NCBI GenBank assembly: GCA_016284485.1
Contig: JAEEOX010000126.1
Coordinates: 1 to 22,651 of the forward strand
Reading direction: 5' to 3'
DNA length: 22,651 nucleotides
Source of the DNA: Bacillota bacterium
Lineage (GTDB): Bacteria; Bacillota; Clostridia; Peptostreptococcales; Anaerovoracaceae
Below the pieces are notes generated by a model. It searched no databases, was not told the DNA's origin, and worked only from the letters and a program-made list of their open reading frames with translations. The position numbers and the translations under genes are program-made. This document shows, piece after piece, positions 16,912-22,651 of this stretch; the first letter of the stretch is position 1, and each line of letters begins with the position of its first letter.

Positions 16912-17559
16912 ATGAAGGAAAACATGGATCTGACAAGAGGCGAGATGATAACTGTTGTGAACCGTTCAGGCAAAGAGCTGGAGCTTCTGCTGCGCCGCTG
17001 CACCGCAGACGATCTGGATCAGGTTGTGGCTCTCCAGGACAGGGTCGTACAGAAGATCGCATCAGACATGCGCGCAGAGAAGGCCGACCCGGCGGTGGAC
17101 GATCTGAAGCATTTCCACGGTCAGGACATGAGGAGCGCTGCCCTGTTCATTTCGGACCCCAGGGAGGAGCTGGAGTTCTCACTTAAGAATGACTTCTGCT
17201 ACGCAGTCTTCGACGGCGACCTGATGGTGGGATTCTCACTGATGATCTCCGGAGGCATCGGGGAGAAAAATCTGGGCAACGTCCTGGGTTACGATGAAGA
17301 GCGTCTCAGCAAGTGCGTGAACTTCGAGACCACCTTCGTGGACCCGGCTTACAGAGGTTATGGCATCCAGCGTATGTTCACGGAAGTCCGTACCTGCGAG
17401 GCACTGAGCATAGGTGCGACAGAAGCTTTGACCAGCGTCTCCCCTGACAATGCCAAAAGCATGGCCAACCTGGAGGCCAACGGTTTCGTCCCGGTAAAGG
17501 AAGTGGTCATCTACTTCGGTCTCACCAGGCTTATCATGAGAAAGGATCTCATGGCATGA
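16912..17559 (+). CDS. GNAT-family N-acetyltransferase
   Basis: The 215-residue protein has the GNAT fold. It starts with LLLRRCTADDLDQVVALQD. The acetyl-CoA pyrophosphate-binding motif A is FVDPAYRGYGIQRMF (R-G-Y-G form of QxxGxG/A), and motif B follows at SPDNAKSMANLEANGFVPV. It transfers an acetyl group from acetyl-CoA to an amine; the substrate is unknown. The N-terminal half has an extended insertion (about 45-85, including DDLKHFHGQDMRSAALFI) of the kind seen in other firmicute GNATs. ATG 16912 follows GGGAGG at nine bases; in-frame ATGs at 16924 and 16945 also have ribosome-like sites, so the start may be slightly later. No strong terminator follows. Confidence 0.87.
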   Translation: MKENMDLTRGEMITVVNRSGKELELLLRRCTADDLDQVVALQDRVVQKIASDMRAEKADPAVDDLKHFHGQDMRSAALFISDPREELEFSLKNDFCYAVFDGDLMVGFSLMISGGIGEKNLGNVLGYDEERLSKCVNFETTFVDPAYRGYGIQRMFTEVRTCEALSIGATEALTSVSPDNAKSMANLEANGFVPVKEVVIYFGLTRLIMRKDLMA

Positions 17560-17592
17560 AGCTTCCGGGACGCGGTTTTTTGCTCTGAGCGA

Positions 17593-17621
17593 TTGACTAT
17601 GACGGGTTAAAGCGGTAAAAT
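17593..17621 (+). promoter_or_regulatory. Promoter of the coiled-coil repeat protein
   Basis: TTGACT (17593-17598), a 17-bp spacer and TAAAAT (17616-17621) lie 72 bp before the ATG. The untranslated leader is AT-rich and has a weak AATATTTT/AAAATATT hairpin near 17630-17651. Confidence 0.65.
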
Positions 17622-17693
17622 AAATATAGAATATTTTGCATAAAAATATTGCAAACCAGCAGATGTTTTAAGACATAGAATTGAGGTGAAGAA

Positions 17694-18203
17694 ATGCCAT
17701 TATTCGGAAAGAATGTTAAAGCACAGGTTGCTGAAAAAGCAGAGAAGGTAGCCGAGAAGGCTGCTGAAGTCAAAGAAGAGATCAAAGAGGAAGCAACAGA
17801 AGTCAAGGCTAAGATCCAGTCCAACGACGCTGCCATCAAGGCTAAGATCGAGGCTAACCTGGCCGCAGCCAAGGCTAAGGCTGAGGAAGCTGAAGCTAAG
17901 GTAGAAGCTAAGGTAGAGGCTGCTGTAGAGGAGCTGAAACCCAGCTACGTGCTGAACGTTGACGGAGTATGGGGACCGCTGACCACCAGGACCACCCAGC
18001 ACATCCTGGGAGTTACTGAGGACGGTATCCTCGGGCCCATCACCACCAAGGCTATCCAGACCAAGGTCGGAGCCACCGCTGACGGCGAGTGGGGACCGCT
18101 GACCACCAAGGCCATGCAGACATTCCTCGGAGTGACCGTAGACGGCATCAAGGGACCTGAGACCGTTAAGGCCTGGCAGACCTGGTGCAACAATCAGCTG
18201 TAA
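17694..18203 (+). CDS. Coiled-coil protein with four 20-residue peptidoglycan-binding-like repeats
   Basis: The 169-residue protein has an N-terminal Lys/Glu/Ala-rich helix (about 7-82) that should form a long coiled coil. It is followed by four tandem units with exact 20-residue spacing: the key Asp of DG falls at 90, 110, 130 and 150. The unit pattern is D-G-x-x-G-P-x-T-T-K-A-x-Q-T-x-x-G-V-T. This resembles the DGxxGxxTxxAxxxxQ signature of peptidoglycan-binding domains, but those are normally about 60 residues and are usually exported. No signal peptide or membrane helix is seen. The first and third repeats also share DNA words 120 bp apart, showing recent duplication. The ATG follows GAGGTG, and the gene has its own promoter and terminator. 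Function unknown: a spore- or envelope-related scaffold is possible, but nothing proves it. Confidence 0.88.
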   Translation: MPLFGKNVKAQVAEKAEKVAEKAAEVKEEIKEEATEVKAKIQSNDAAIKAKIEANLAAAKAKAEEAEAKVEAKVEAAVEELKPSYVLNVDGVWGPLTTRTTQHILGVTEDGILGPITTKAIQTKVGATADGEWGPLTTKAMQTFLGVTVDGIKGPETVKAWQTWCNNQL

Positions 18204-18218
18204 AGAGATCGTAACGCG

Positions 18219-18256
18219 AAAAATCCCCACGGCCCTGAGGCCGGGGGATTTTTTTC
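18219..18256. terminator. Terminator after the repeat-protein gene
   Basis: A long stem (AAAAATCCCC, GGCC, loop CTGA, GGCC, GGGGATTTTT, with a small asymmetric bulge) is followed by a T tract to 18256. A-rich on the left, so it could also serve the convergent gene ending at 18288. Confidence 0.88.
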
Positions 18257-18287
18257 CAGACAGTATTATATCATATCACGTGCCGCA

Positions 18288-19859
18288 TCAGTTTGCATCC
18301 GGGTTCAGATCCGTGGCCGTGAATATTTTGCCCCGGAGCAGGTCCAGCATGTCGGCCTTCAGCTCAGGAACGGGCTCGGCTGACGGCAGCTTGTAGAGTT
18401 CCGCGTTGATCTTTGGCGATATTTCCCTGAGGGATCTGGACAGTTTGTGCGTCCAGTTCTTCAGCACCCTTATGGCCATGAACCGATTGTTTACCACCGG
18501 CGAGTTCAGCCCGGTGATCAGGAGTTCCTCGCCCTTGCCGGGATGATCATCCAGTTCCTGCAGGATGAAAAGAAGTTTGGAGTACTCCGCGAACTCCGGA
18601 CCAAGGCCCGAGCTCGTAGTAGGCTTGCTCTTCATGACCTCCAACGGCAGCTTCTCCGTGAAAAGATCTATCACGGGATCCACATACTCCTCCAGAGCCA
18701 TGAGCCTCCGGCACTGACCGTGGTACTTGTCGAAATCGTCCTTCATGAGATCGAAAAGTCTCCCGGCGTAATCTATTTCCAGACTGTCTGCCAGTTCGAA
18801 ATGCCTGCCTTCCGAAACTGCGTTCATGGCAGCATCTTTGCATTCAGGTGAGTTCAGTATCTCTTCGCATCTCGCCTTGACGGAAGGCAGATCCAATTCA
18901 TCTTCTGAGACCTTGTCCATGATACTCTTTATGGTATCATATTCGTCTGCATTCAGATCCTGCTTCCCCGCCTGATCCAGATATGCATTCAGCGCGCCTT
19001 CAGCATCCTCCATAATGGAGATCCCCTGCACCGGTCCCTCGTCCAGAACTGCATCCATAATGAAGCTTACTGCACGGAACTCTTCGGGAGTCGCTTCTCC
19101 CCTGAGAACGTCCAGCGCACCGGACTTGATCCACGCAATCAGGCCGGAATACGCAGGCATTACGTCATTGTCCGTTCCCTCCATGAGGATCCAGCGGCGG
19201 ATCTCGGGAGTATCGGGCTCCAGTCTGTCCAATGCGTGTATCCTGCCCCAGCCTCTCACCTTTTTGATGAGTTCGAAGATCCTGGCGTTGCCGTCCTCCC
19301 AGTTCAGCATGTTCCACACAGCAAAGATGGTGAATTCATCGCTGAGGCCCAGAGTTGCGATGGCCTCCTTGACGTCGTCAGGCTGGGATCTGAATATCTC
19401 GCAGACCTCCAGCCCGAACTTGACGGACTCCCTGTTTTCGGATTCCCTTATCAAGGTGCGTGCTGTGTCTGATATGTTCTTCAACGTCAGTCTGACGGCG
19501 GCAGGGTCCTTGGGATCCGGCTTATCATTGGGGTTCACGGCGTGAGCAACTATGTAGCGCTGCAGGTCATCCACCACGGAGATGGCCCCGGCCATGCTGC
19601 CCAGTTTTTTGAAGGCTGCATCCGCTCCGATGAGGTCTGCCTGATTCATGTAGTCCACGGCCAGTTCCATGACTGCCCTTTGTTCTCCCGTCAGGCCGCT
19701 GTGCTCCATGTGGTAGAGATATATTCCGTCCATGGCACCGTCAGCAAAGGGGAGATTCTGGTCGCTGTCCTTCGGCTTCGGAAGGGAGAAATCTCCGGGA
19801 AGCCTGCCGTCAATGACGTTGGTCTTGATTATGTTGTAAAGAGAATTGGGGTTTGACAT
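18288..19859 (-). CDS. Uncharacterised 523-residue mainly helical protein
   Basis: I do not recognise a functional family with certainty. The protein is acidic, lacks a signal peptide and membrane helices, and reads as almost all alpha-helix. Spaced hydrophobic helices suggest a HEAT/ARM-like solenoid. The N-terminal part has a distinctive SLYNIIKTNVIDGRLPGDFSL and LPFADGAMDGIYLYHMEH, and a later LNSPVVNNRFMAIRVLKNW resembles a repeat helix pair. I have an unsure memory that relatives carry the database name limonene hydroxylase; no flavin, haem or metal motif supports that. Start: a GTG at 19868 opens the frame, but ATG 19859, placed after GAGGTG, is better. It lies 30 bp after the small DFYG-repeat gene and may share its transcript. 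Confidence 0.85.
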   Translation of the reverse strand: MSNPNSLYNIIKTNVIDGRLPGDFSLPKPKDSDQNLPFADGAMDGIYLYHMEHSGLTGEQRAVMELAVDYMNQADLIGADAAFKKLGSMAGAISVVDDLQRYIVAHAVNPNDKPDPKDPAAVRLTLKNISDTARTLIRESENRESVKFGLEVCEIFRSQPDDVKEAIATLGLSDEFTIFAVWNMLNWEDGNARIFELIKKVRGWGRIHALDRLEPDTPEIRRWILMEGTDNDVMPAYSGLIAWIKSGALDVLRGEATPEEFRAVSFIMDAVLDEGPVQGISIMEDAEGALNAYLDQAGKQDLNADEYDTIKSIMDKVSEDELDLPSVKARCEEILNSPECKDAAMNAVSEGRHFELADSLEIDYAGRLFDLMKDDFDKYHGQCRRLMALEEYVDPVIDLFTEKLPLEVMKSKPTTSSGLGPEFAEYSKLLFILQELDDHPGKGEELLITGLNSPVVNNRFMAIRVLKNWTHKLSRSLREISPKINAELYKLPSAEPVPELKADMLDLLRGKIFTATDLNPDAN

Positions 19860-19889
19860 TTCGCTCACCTCATCCTTCCCATAATATGC

Positions 19890-20102
19890 TCACTGATTGT
19901 TCTGCTCGGCGGCCTTCATTATGAGGCCGACGGTACCGTCACCGCTGCATACGCGTACACCGTAAAAATCGCTGGTGAAATCTCTGGCCTTGTCATAAAC
20001 GCCTACGCGGCGGCCGTAAAAATCCGTGGCGATGATCCTGTCTCCCTGGTCTTCAAGCCAGCCCAGTACTCTTCCGTAAAAATCTTTGATGGGTTCTCTC
20101 AT
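19890..20102 (-). CDS. Small DFYG-repeat protein (4-fold beta flower type)
   Basis: This 70-residue protein contains three copies of a short beta motif: KDFYGRVLGWL (from residue 6), TDFYGRRVGVYD (from 26) and SDFYGVRVCSGDG (from 44). Spacing is 18-20 residues, as in proteins called 4-fold beta flower proteins, where each motif forms one petal; the degenerate GDGTVGLI near the end may complete the fourth. No function is established for such small forms. The frame stays open further upstream, but AGGAGG seven bases before ATG 20102 fixes the start. It lies 40 bp after the flavoprotein gene and 30 bp before the 523-residue gene, so the three are probably one operon. Confidence 0.85.
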   Translation of the reverse strand: MREPIKDFYGRVLGWLEDQGDRIIATDFYGRRVGVYDKARDFTSDFYGVRVCSGDGTVGLIMKAAEQNNQ

Positions 20103-20142
20103 GGTGTGACCTCCTGGATCTGCTGATTGGTTCTGCTTTGTT

Positions 20143-20790
20143 TCAGGCCTGTGCCTGCCAGGCAAGTTCCGCTCCCGCCAAATATGCTTTGCGGCACTCT
20201 TCGGGGAATATGGTGTCATGTCTCTTTTGCTTGGCCTCCGGGTCAAACATTGTCCACTGCCAGTCTGTCTTGCTGTAGTCTCTGAGCTGCAGGGTGTTGC
20301 CGCTGACCAGGACCTCGGTGGGCCCCACGAAATTTGTCAGTGTCCTCCTGTAATTCTGAAGAAGGCCGGAGTAAGCCGTGTCCTGAGCGTTGCTGGTCAT
20401 TATCAGAAGCACCGGGATGAGGCGCTCATTGCAGCAAGGGTTTCCTATATTGTATGTCAGGTACTGGAAGATGAGGCGCTCGTAGAGTGACCTGAACGCT
20501 GCCGTCATTTCCCCCAGGTAGTTGGGTGAGCCGATGATCAGACCGTCTGCCTCCCTGATCGCATCCAGCACGGGAGTGAGACCGTCCTTAACGATGCAGT
20601 GTCCCTTGTGCCTTTCTTTTTTGCAGCCGAAGCAGGATACGCATCCGGTAAATCTTTCCAAGCGGTACAGATCGAACTTCTGCACCTCTGCTCCTGCCTC
20701 CTCTGCTCCCCTGACCGCCTCGTCTATCAGTGTATCTGTGTTCCAGCCCTTCCTGGGGCCGGCATTTATGGCTACTATCTTTTTGCTCAT
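20143..20790 (-). CDS. Isf-like iron-sulfur flavoprotein / NADPH-dependent FMN reductase family
   Basis: This 215-residue protein has a flavodoxin-like fold. It begins KIVAINAGPRKGWNTDTLID, the FMN-phosphate loop of this family, and has IIGSPNYLGEMTAAFRSLYER as the second flavin-contact region. A compact cysteine cluster C50-x2-C53-x2-C56-x8-C65 matches that of archaeal and clostridial iron-sulfur flavoproteins, which move electrons between ferredoxin-type donors and oxygen, peroxide or other acceptors. The last spacing (8) is slightly longer than the 4-7 usually given. The ATG at 20790 follows AGGTGA and the gene has its own promoter. It is probably a cytoplasmic redox carrier; partner unknown. 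Confidence 0.88.
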   Translation of the reverse strand: MSKKIVAINAGPRKGWNTDTLIDEAVRGAEEAGAEVQKFDLYRLERFTGCVSCFGCKKERHKGHCIVKDGLTPVLDAIREADGLIIGSPNYLGEMTAAFRSLYERLIFQYLTYNIGNPCCNERLIPVLLIMTSNAQDTAYSGLLQNYRRTLTNFVGPTEVLVSGNTLQLRDYSKTDWQWTMFDPEAKQKRHDTIFPEECRKAYLAGAELAWQAQA

Positions 20791-20819
20791 GTCGTCACCT
20801 GCCTCTTAAAGTCAATACT

Positions 20820-20848
20820 ATTTTACATTCAGCCATGTACAATCACAA
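20820..20848 (-). promoter_or_regulatory. Promoter of the flavoprotein operon
   Basis: On the minus strand, TTGTGA (20843-20848), 17 bp and TAAAAT (20820-20825) lie 29 bp before the ATG, just after the terminator of the yedE operon. Confidence 0.6.
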
Positions 20849-20851
20849 TAC

Positions 20852-20890
20852 AAAAAAACAAAAGAGGACAGCGCCGGAGCGCTATCCTCT
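20852..20890 (-). terminator. Terminator of the yedE operon, overlapping the last codons of the DUF3343 gene
   Basis: On the minus strand, AGAGGATAGCGC (20879-20890) pairs with GCGCTGTCCTCT (20863-20874) around TCCG, with one G-U pair, followed by CTTTTGTTTTTTT-like sequence to 20852. The TAG stop (20882-20884) sits inside the stem. Confidence 0.9.
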
Positions 20891-21124
20891 TTCTGCGATC
20901 AAAAGGTATTCGGATGTATCTGTTACGGAGTATATTTTCTCATACTGTAAATCCGGGATCTTTTCAAAACTGAAGTCCGGGTCTGCCGGTTCAAGGACAC
21001 AGCAGGTGCCGCAGGATGACGAAAGCGTCCGCGGCACGGGCTTCTGGGTCACCTTCCCGTAGACCTGCATCTTCCTTTTGAAAAGATTGGAATCAAATTG
21101 TGAGTGGAAAGTTATCAGATACAT
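20882..21124 (-). CDS. DUF3343 protein (putative Se/S carrier-like)
   Basis: The 80-residue protein matches DUF3343. It has the short helix FHSQFDSNLFKRKMQVYG, the conserved KPVPRTLSSSCGTCCVLEP (Cys38, Cys41 and Cys42, counted from the start) and an ending EKIYSV. The family is described as a putative selenium/sulfur carrier because it is found with YedE/YedF and selenophosphate genes; the conserved SSSCG cysteine could carry a persulfide or perselenide. The start codon overlaps the yedF stop (TAATG), so translation is coupled. Its last codons are inside the transcription terminator. The chemical role is unproven. Confidence 0.88.
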   Translation of the reverse strand: MYLITFHSQFDSNLFKRKMQVYGKVTQKPVPRTLSSSCGTCCVLEPADPDFSFEKIPDLQYEKIYSVTDTSEYLLIAERG

Positions 21125-21333
21125 TACTTTTCAATTACCAGAACGTACTCGTCCGGAGCCTCGGCGGCCTTGATCTCCACCTTGGCGCCGTTGTTTCTGG
21201 CAAACCTTTCAACGTTGTTTTTTGCGGTGTTGTTGTCGACCATGACTTCCACGGAATTGTCCTTGGCCATGGCGTTTTTTGTCATAAGGACGGGCTGAGG
21301 ACAAGCACAGCCTCTTGCATCTACTTTGATCAT
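21124..21333 (-). CDS. yedF: TusA/SirA-like sulfur (selenium) carrier, YedF type
   Basis: This 69-residue TusA-fold protein has the motif GCACPQPVLMTKNAM; Cys11 of CPxP is the persulfide-carrying residue in the family, and a second Cys9 lies close by. In YedF proteins of selenium-using bacteria this domain is linked to selenium handling rather than tRNA thiolation. The length equals the bare TusA domain, with no C-terminal extension, unlike the longer two-domain YedF form in many clostridia, whose second half is DsrE-like. The ATG overlaps the yedE stop (TGATG). Placement between yedE and the DUF3343 gene supports the selenium or sulfur role. Confidence 0.9.
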   Translation of the reverse strand: MIKVDARGCACPQPVLMTKNAMAKDNSVEVMVDNNTAKNNVERFARNNGAKVEIKAAEAPDEYVLVIEK

Positions 21334-22403
21334 CAGTTTGCACCTGCTTTCTTATTGTTGGCTGCAATGTTCACGCATGCGATAACTACGCATACAATGA
21401 GGCCTACGATGACTGCAACGTGTCCGTTGGGAGTTGATCCTTCTCCGGAGGATGCAAGTCCGAAGTTGTGGCAGAACGCTGCGCCGACGGTCATTCCGAT
21501 GACGGTGACAACAGAATCGATGTTGCCCTCGCCGGAGAGGATGAGCTGTCTCAGCGGGCATCCGCCGAGAAGTACGGAAGCAAAACCTACAAGCACCATT
21601 CCGAGAACGTTCCAGACAGCGTCAGTGTGAGCGATGGGCTGTGCCTCGAATCCGAGGTTGAACTTGCCGACGATCAGGTTCATTACGACGCATGCAACGA
21701 TCAGAGAGATGAATCCGAAGAGCAGAGTGAAATCCTTGAACATGAAGGAATCTCTGATACCTGCAACTGTGCAGAATCTCGTTCTCTGGCAGATGCCGCC
21801 GACCACCAGTCCTGCAACCAGTGAGATGATGATGGGTGCGTGCATGGATCCGGGACCTTCTGCTGAGAACATGAGAAGGGAAGGAACTGCTGCCAGCACT
21901 ACCAGGAAGATGATCTGGATGGCGGGGAATACGTAGGATTCAGAAAGAGTCACCTTGTAGGCTCTGTCAAGAGAGAATCCCTTGTTGAGTGCGAAGATGC
22001 CGCATCCGATACCGATCACGAATCCAACAAGGCCAACGATGGCGTTGAGGTCACCTGCGCCGATCCTGAGCATCATTCTTAAGGGGCATCCCAGGAACAT
22101 GAGGGCTCCCACCATGACGAAGAATCCGAGGATAAATCTTACCAGCGGGTTGGAACCGGCTCTTGCCACAAGTTCTTTCTTGCCGAATGCCATGATGGCT
22201 GCGCCGAGGATGAGTCCGATGATCTCAGGCCTCATGTACTGTACGGGAGCAGCCTGGTGAAGTTTGAGTGCTCCGGCAGTATCTCTGAGGAAGCAGGCGA
22301 TGCAGAAGCCCATGTTTGCAGGGTTTCCGAAGATCACCAGACATACAGCGATGATGCCGATGACCGCGCCTGAAATGCTTACGATCAATTTTTCGTTTTT
22401 CAT
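21333..22403 (-). CDS. yedE: YedE/YeeE-family membrane transporter (selenium metabolism type)
   Basis: The 356-residue protein has about 10 membrane helices and two related halves. The first half carries MGFCIACFLRDTAG (Cys34, Cys37) and LGCPLRMMLRIGAGDLNA (Cys106); the second carries RTRFCTVAGIRDSF (Cys211) and GGCPLRQLILSGEGNID (Cys282). These paired cysteines match the pore sites of the YeeE/YedE thiosulfate-transporter family. The form found with yedF and DUF3343 is thought to import or move selenium compounds; a sulfur compound is the alternative. The ATG at 22403 follows AAAAGGAG. It is the first gene of the three-gene overlapping operon. Confidence 0.93.
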   Translation of the reverse strand: MKNEKLIVSISGAVIGIIAVCLVIFGNPANMGFCIACFLRDTAGALKLHQAAPVQYMRPEIIGLILGAAIMAFGKKELVARAGSNPLVRFILGFFVMVGALMFLGCPLRMMLRIGAGDLNAIVGLVGFVIGIGCGIFALNKGFSLDRAYKVTLSESYVFPAIQIIFLVVLAAVPSLLMFSAEGPGSMHAPIIISLVAGLVVGGICQRTRFCTVAGIRDSFMFKDFTLLFGFISLIVACVVMNLIVGKFNLGFEAQPIAHTDAVWNVLGMVLVGFASVLLGGCPLRQLILSGEGNIDSVVTVIGMTVGAAFCHNFGLASSGEGSTPNGHVAVIVGLIVCVVIACVNIAANNKKAGAN

Positions 22404-22651
22404 GAATAACTCCTTTTCGATAAAGAAAACTGAATGATTTCAATTTGATTTTAGTCAACCGGATTGAAAAAGTTAAATAGTTTAATCTCATGGATAAGTG
22501 GTTTTCTATCAAAACCGTAGATAGTCCTGCAAAATACGATAAAATCTTGTCCTTTTGATCGATCACGGAAACATCGATAGATTTTGTCAATGGTAAAAAT
22601 ATTTCAATAGAAATATTCGATTATGACGTCCCGCAGCGGGGTAGTAGTATT
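22404..22651 (-). other. AT-rich leader region upstream of yedE
   Basis: No convincing gene is seen; a minus-strand frame here lacks codon character and runs into yedE in another frame. Two inverted repeats are present: GGTTTT/AAAACC around 22500-22516 and AATATTTC/GAAATATT at 22598-22617. A TTGACA occurs on the minus strand near 22585-22590 without a good -10 partner. The yedE promoter is probably here but is not resolved. Confidence 0.4.

Noticed and set aside
18288..19859. Limonene hydroxylase function for the 523-residue protein
   Set aside because: No haem, flavin or metal-binding motif of an oxygenase is visible, and an anaerobe-like context makes the name unlikely.
22225..22590. A 121-codon minus-strand frame upstream of and overlapping yedE
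   Set aside because: The second half is a frame-shifted copy of yedE codons and the first half lacks motifs and a good ribosome site.

Overview
The window looks like chromosomal DNA of an anaerobic, low-oxygen-lifestyle Bacillota, most likely class Clostridia. The evidence is strong AGGAGG-type ribosome sites, SpoIIE-type phosphatase and STAS genes, a YedE-YedF-DUF3343 set, an Isf-like flavoprotein, many TTGACA/TATAAT promoters and fairly GC-rich coding with AT-rich gaps. The genus cannot be read from the sequence. No rRNA, tRNA, CRISPR-Cas, insertion sequence or phage gene was seen.

Left part (1-7157): a minus-strand operon runs dctP-dctQ-dctM (TRAP uptake), then an M24 aminopeptidase-like protein with altered metal ligands, then a GlcD-type FAD oxidase that leaves the window. 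An M20 amidohydrolase is transcribed divergently from a 242-bp control region full of inverted repeats. The layout suggests uptake of an organic acid or acyl-amino acid, hydrolysis of a peptide or amide bond and oxidation of a released hydroxy acid; the substrate is unknown. After the M20 terminator, four 36-bp palindromic repeats with 15-17 bp spacers fill a gap between convergent genes.

Middle-left (7158-12562), all minus strand: a macro-domain protein, a membrane Cache-HAMP-PP2C-HATPase protein (RsbU-like phosphatase fused to an RsbW-like kinase), its likely STAS partner, a PepC/bleomycin-hydrolase peptidase and a YbaK-type tRNA deacylase. The phosphatase-kinase and STAS genes form a partner-switching module with no sigma factor in view.

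Middle-right (12669-16340), plus strand: a zinc/cadmium efflux operon (separate HMA metallochaperone, P1B-2 ATPase, ArsR/SmtB sensor) with a promoter and a 22-bp operator palindrome. Next comes a MntA-HepT toxin-antitoxin pair whose antitoxin carries an N-terminal helix-turn-helix and whose promoter overlaps two copies of a palindromic operator.

Right part (16371-22651): a PNPOx-like flavin protein and a GNAT acetyltransferase from back-to-back promoters; a coiled-coil protein ending in four exact 20-residue repeats related to peptidoglycan-binding motifs; then, on the minus strand, an Isf-like flavoprotein, a 70-residue DFYG-repeat protein and a 523-residue helical protein of unknown function; and last a tightly overlapped yedE-yedF-DUF3343 operon, probably for selenium (or sulfur) handling.
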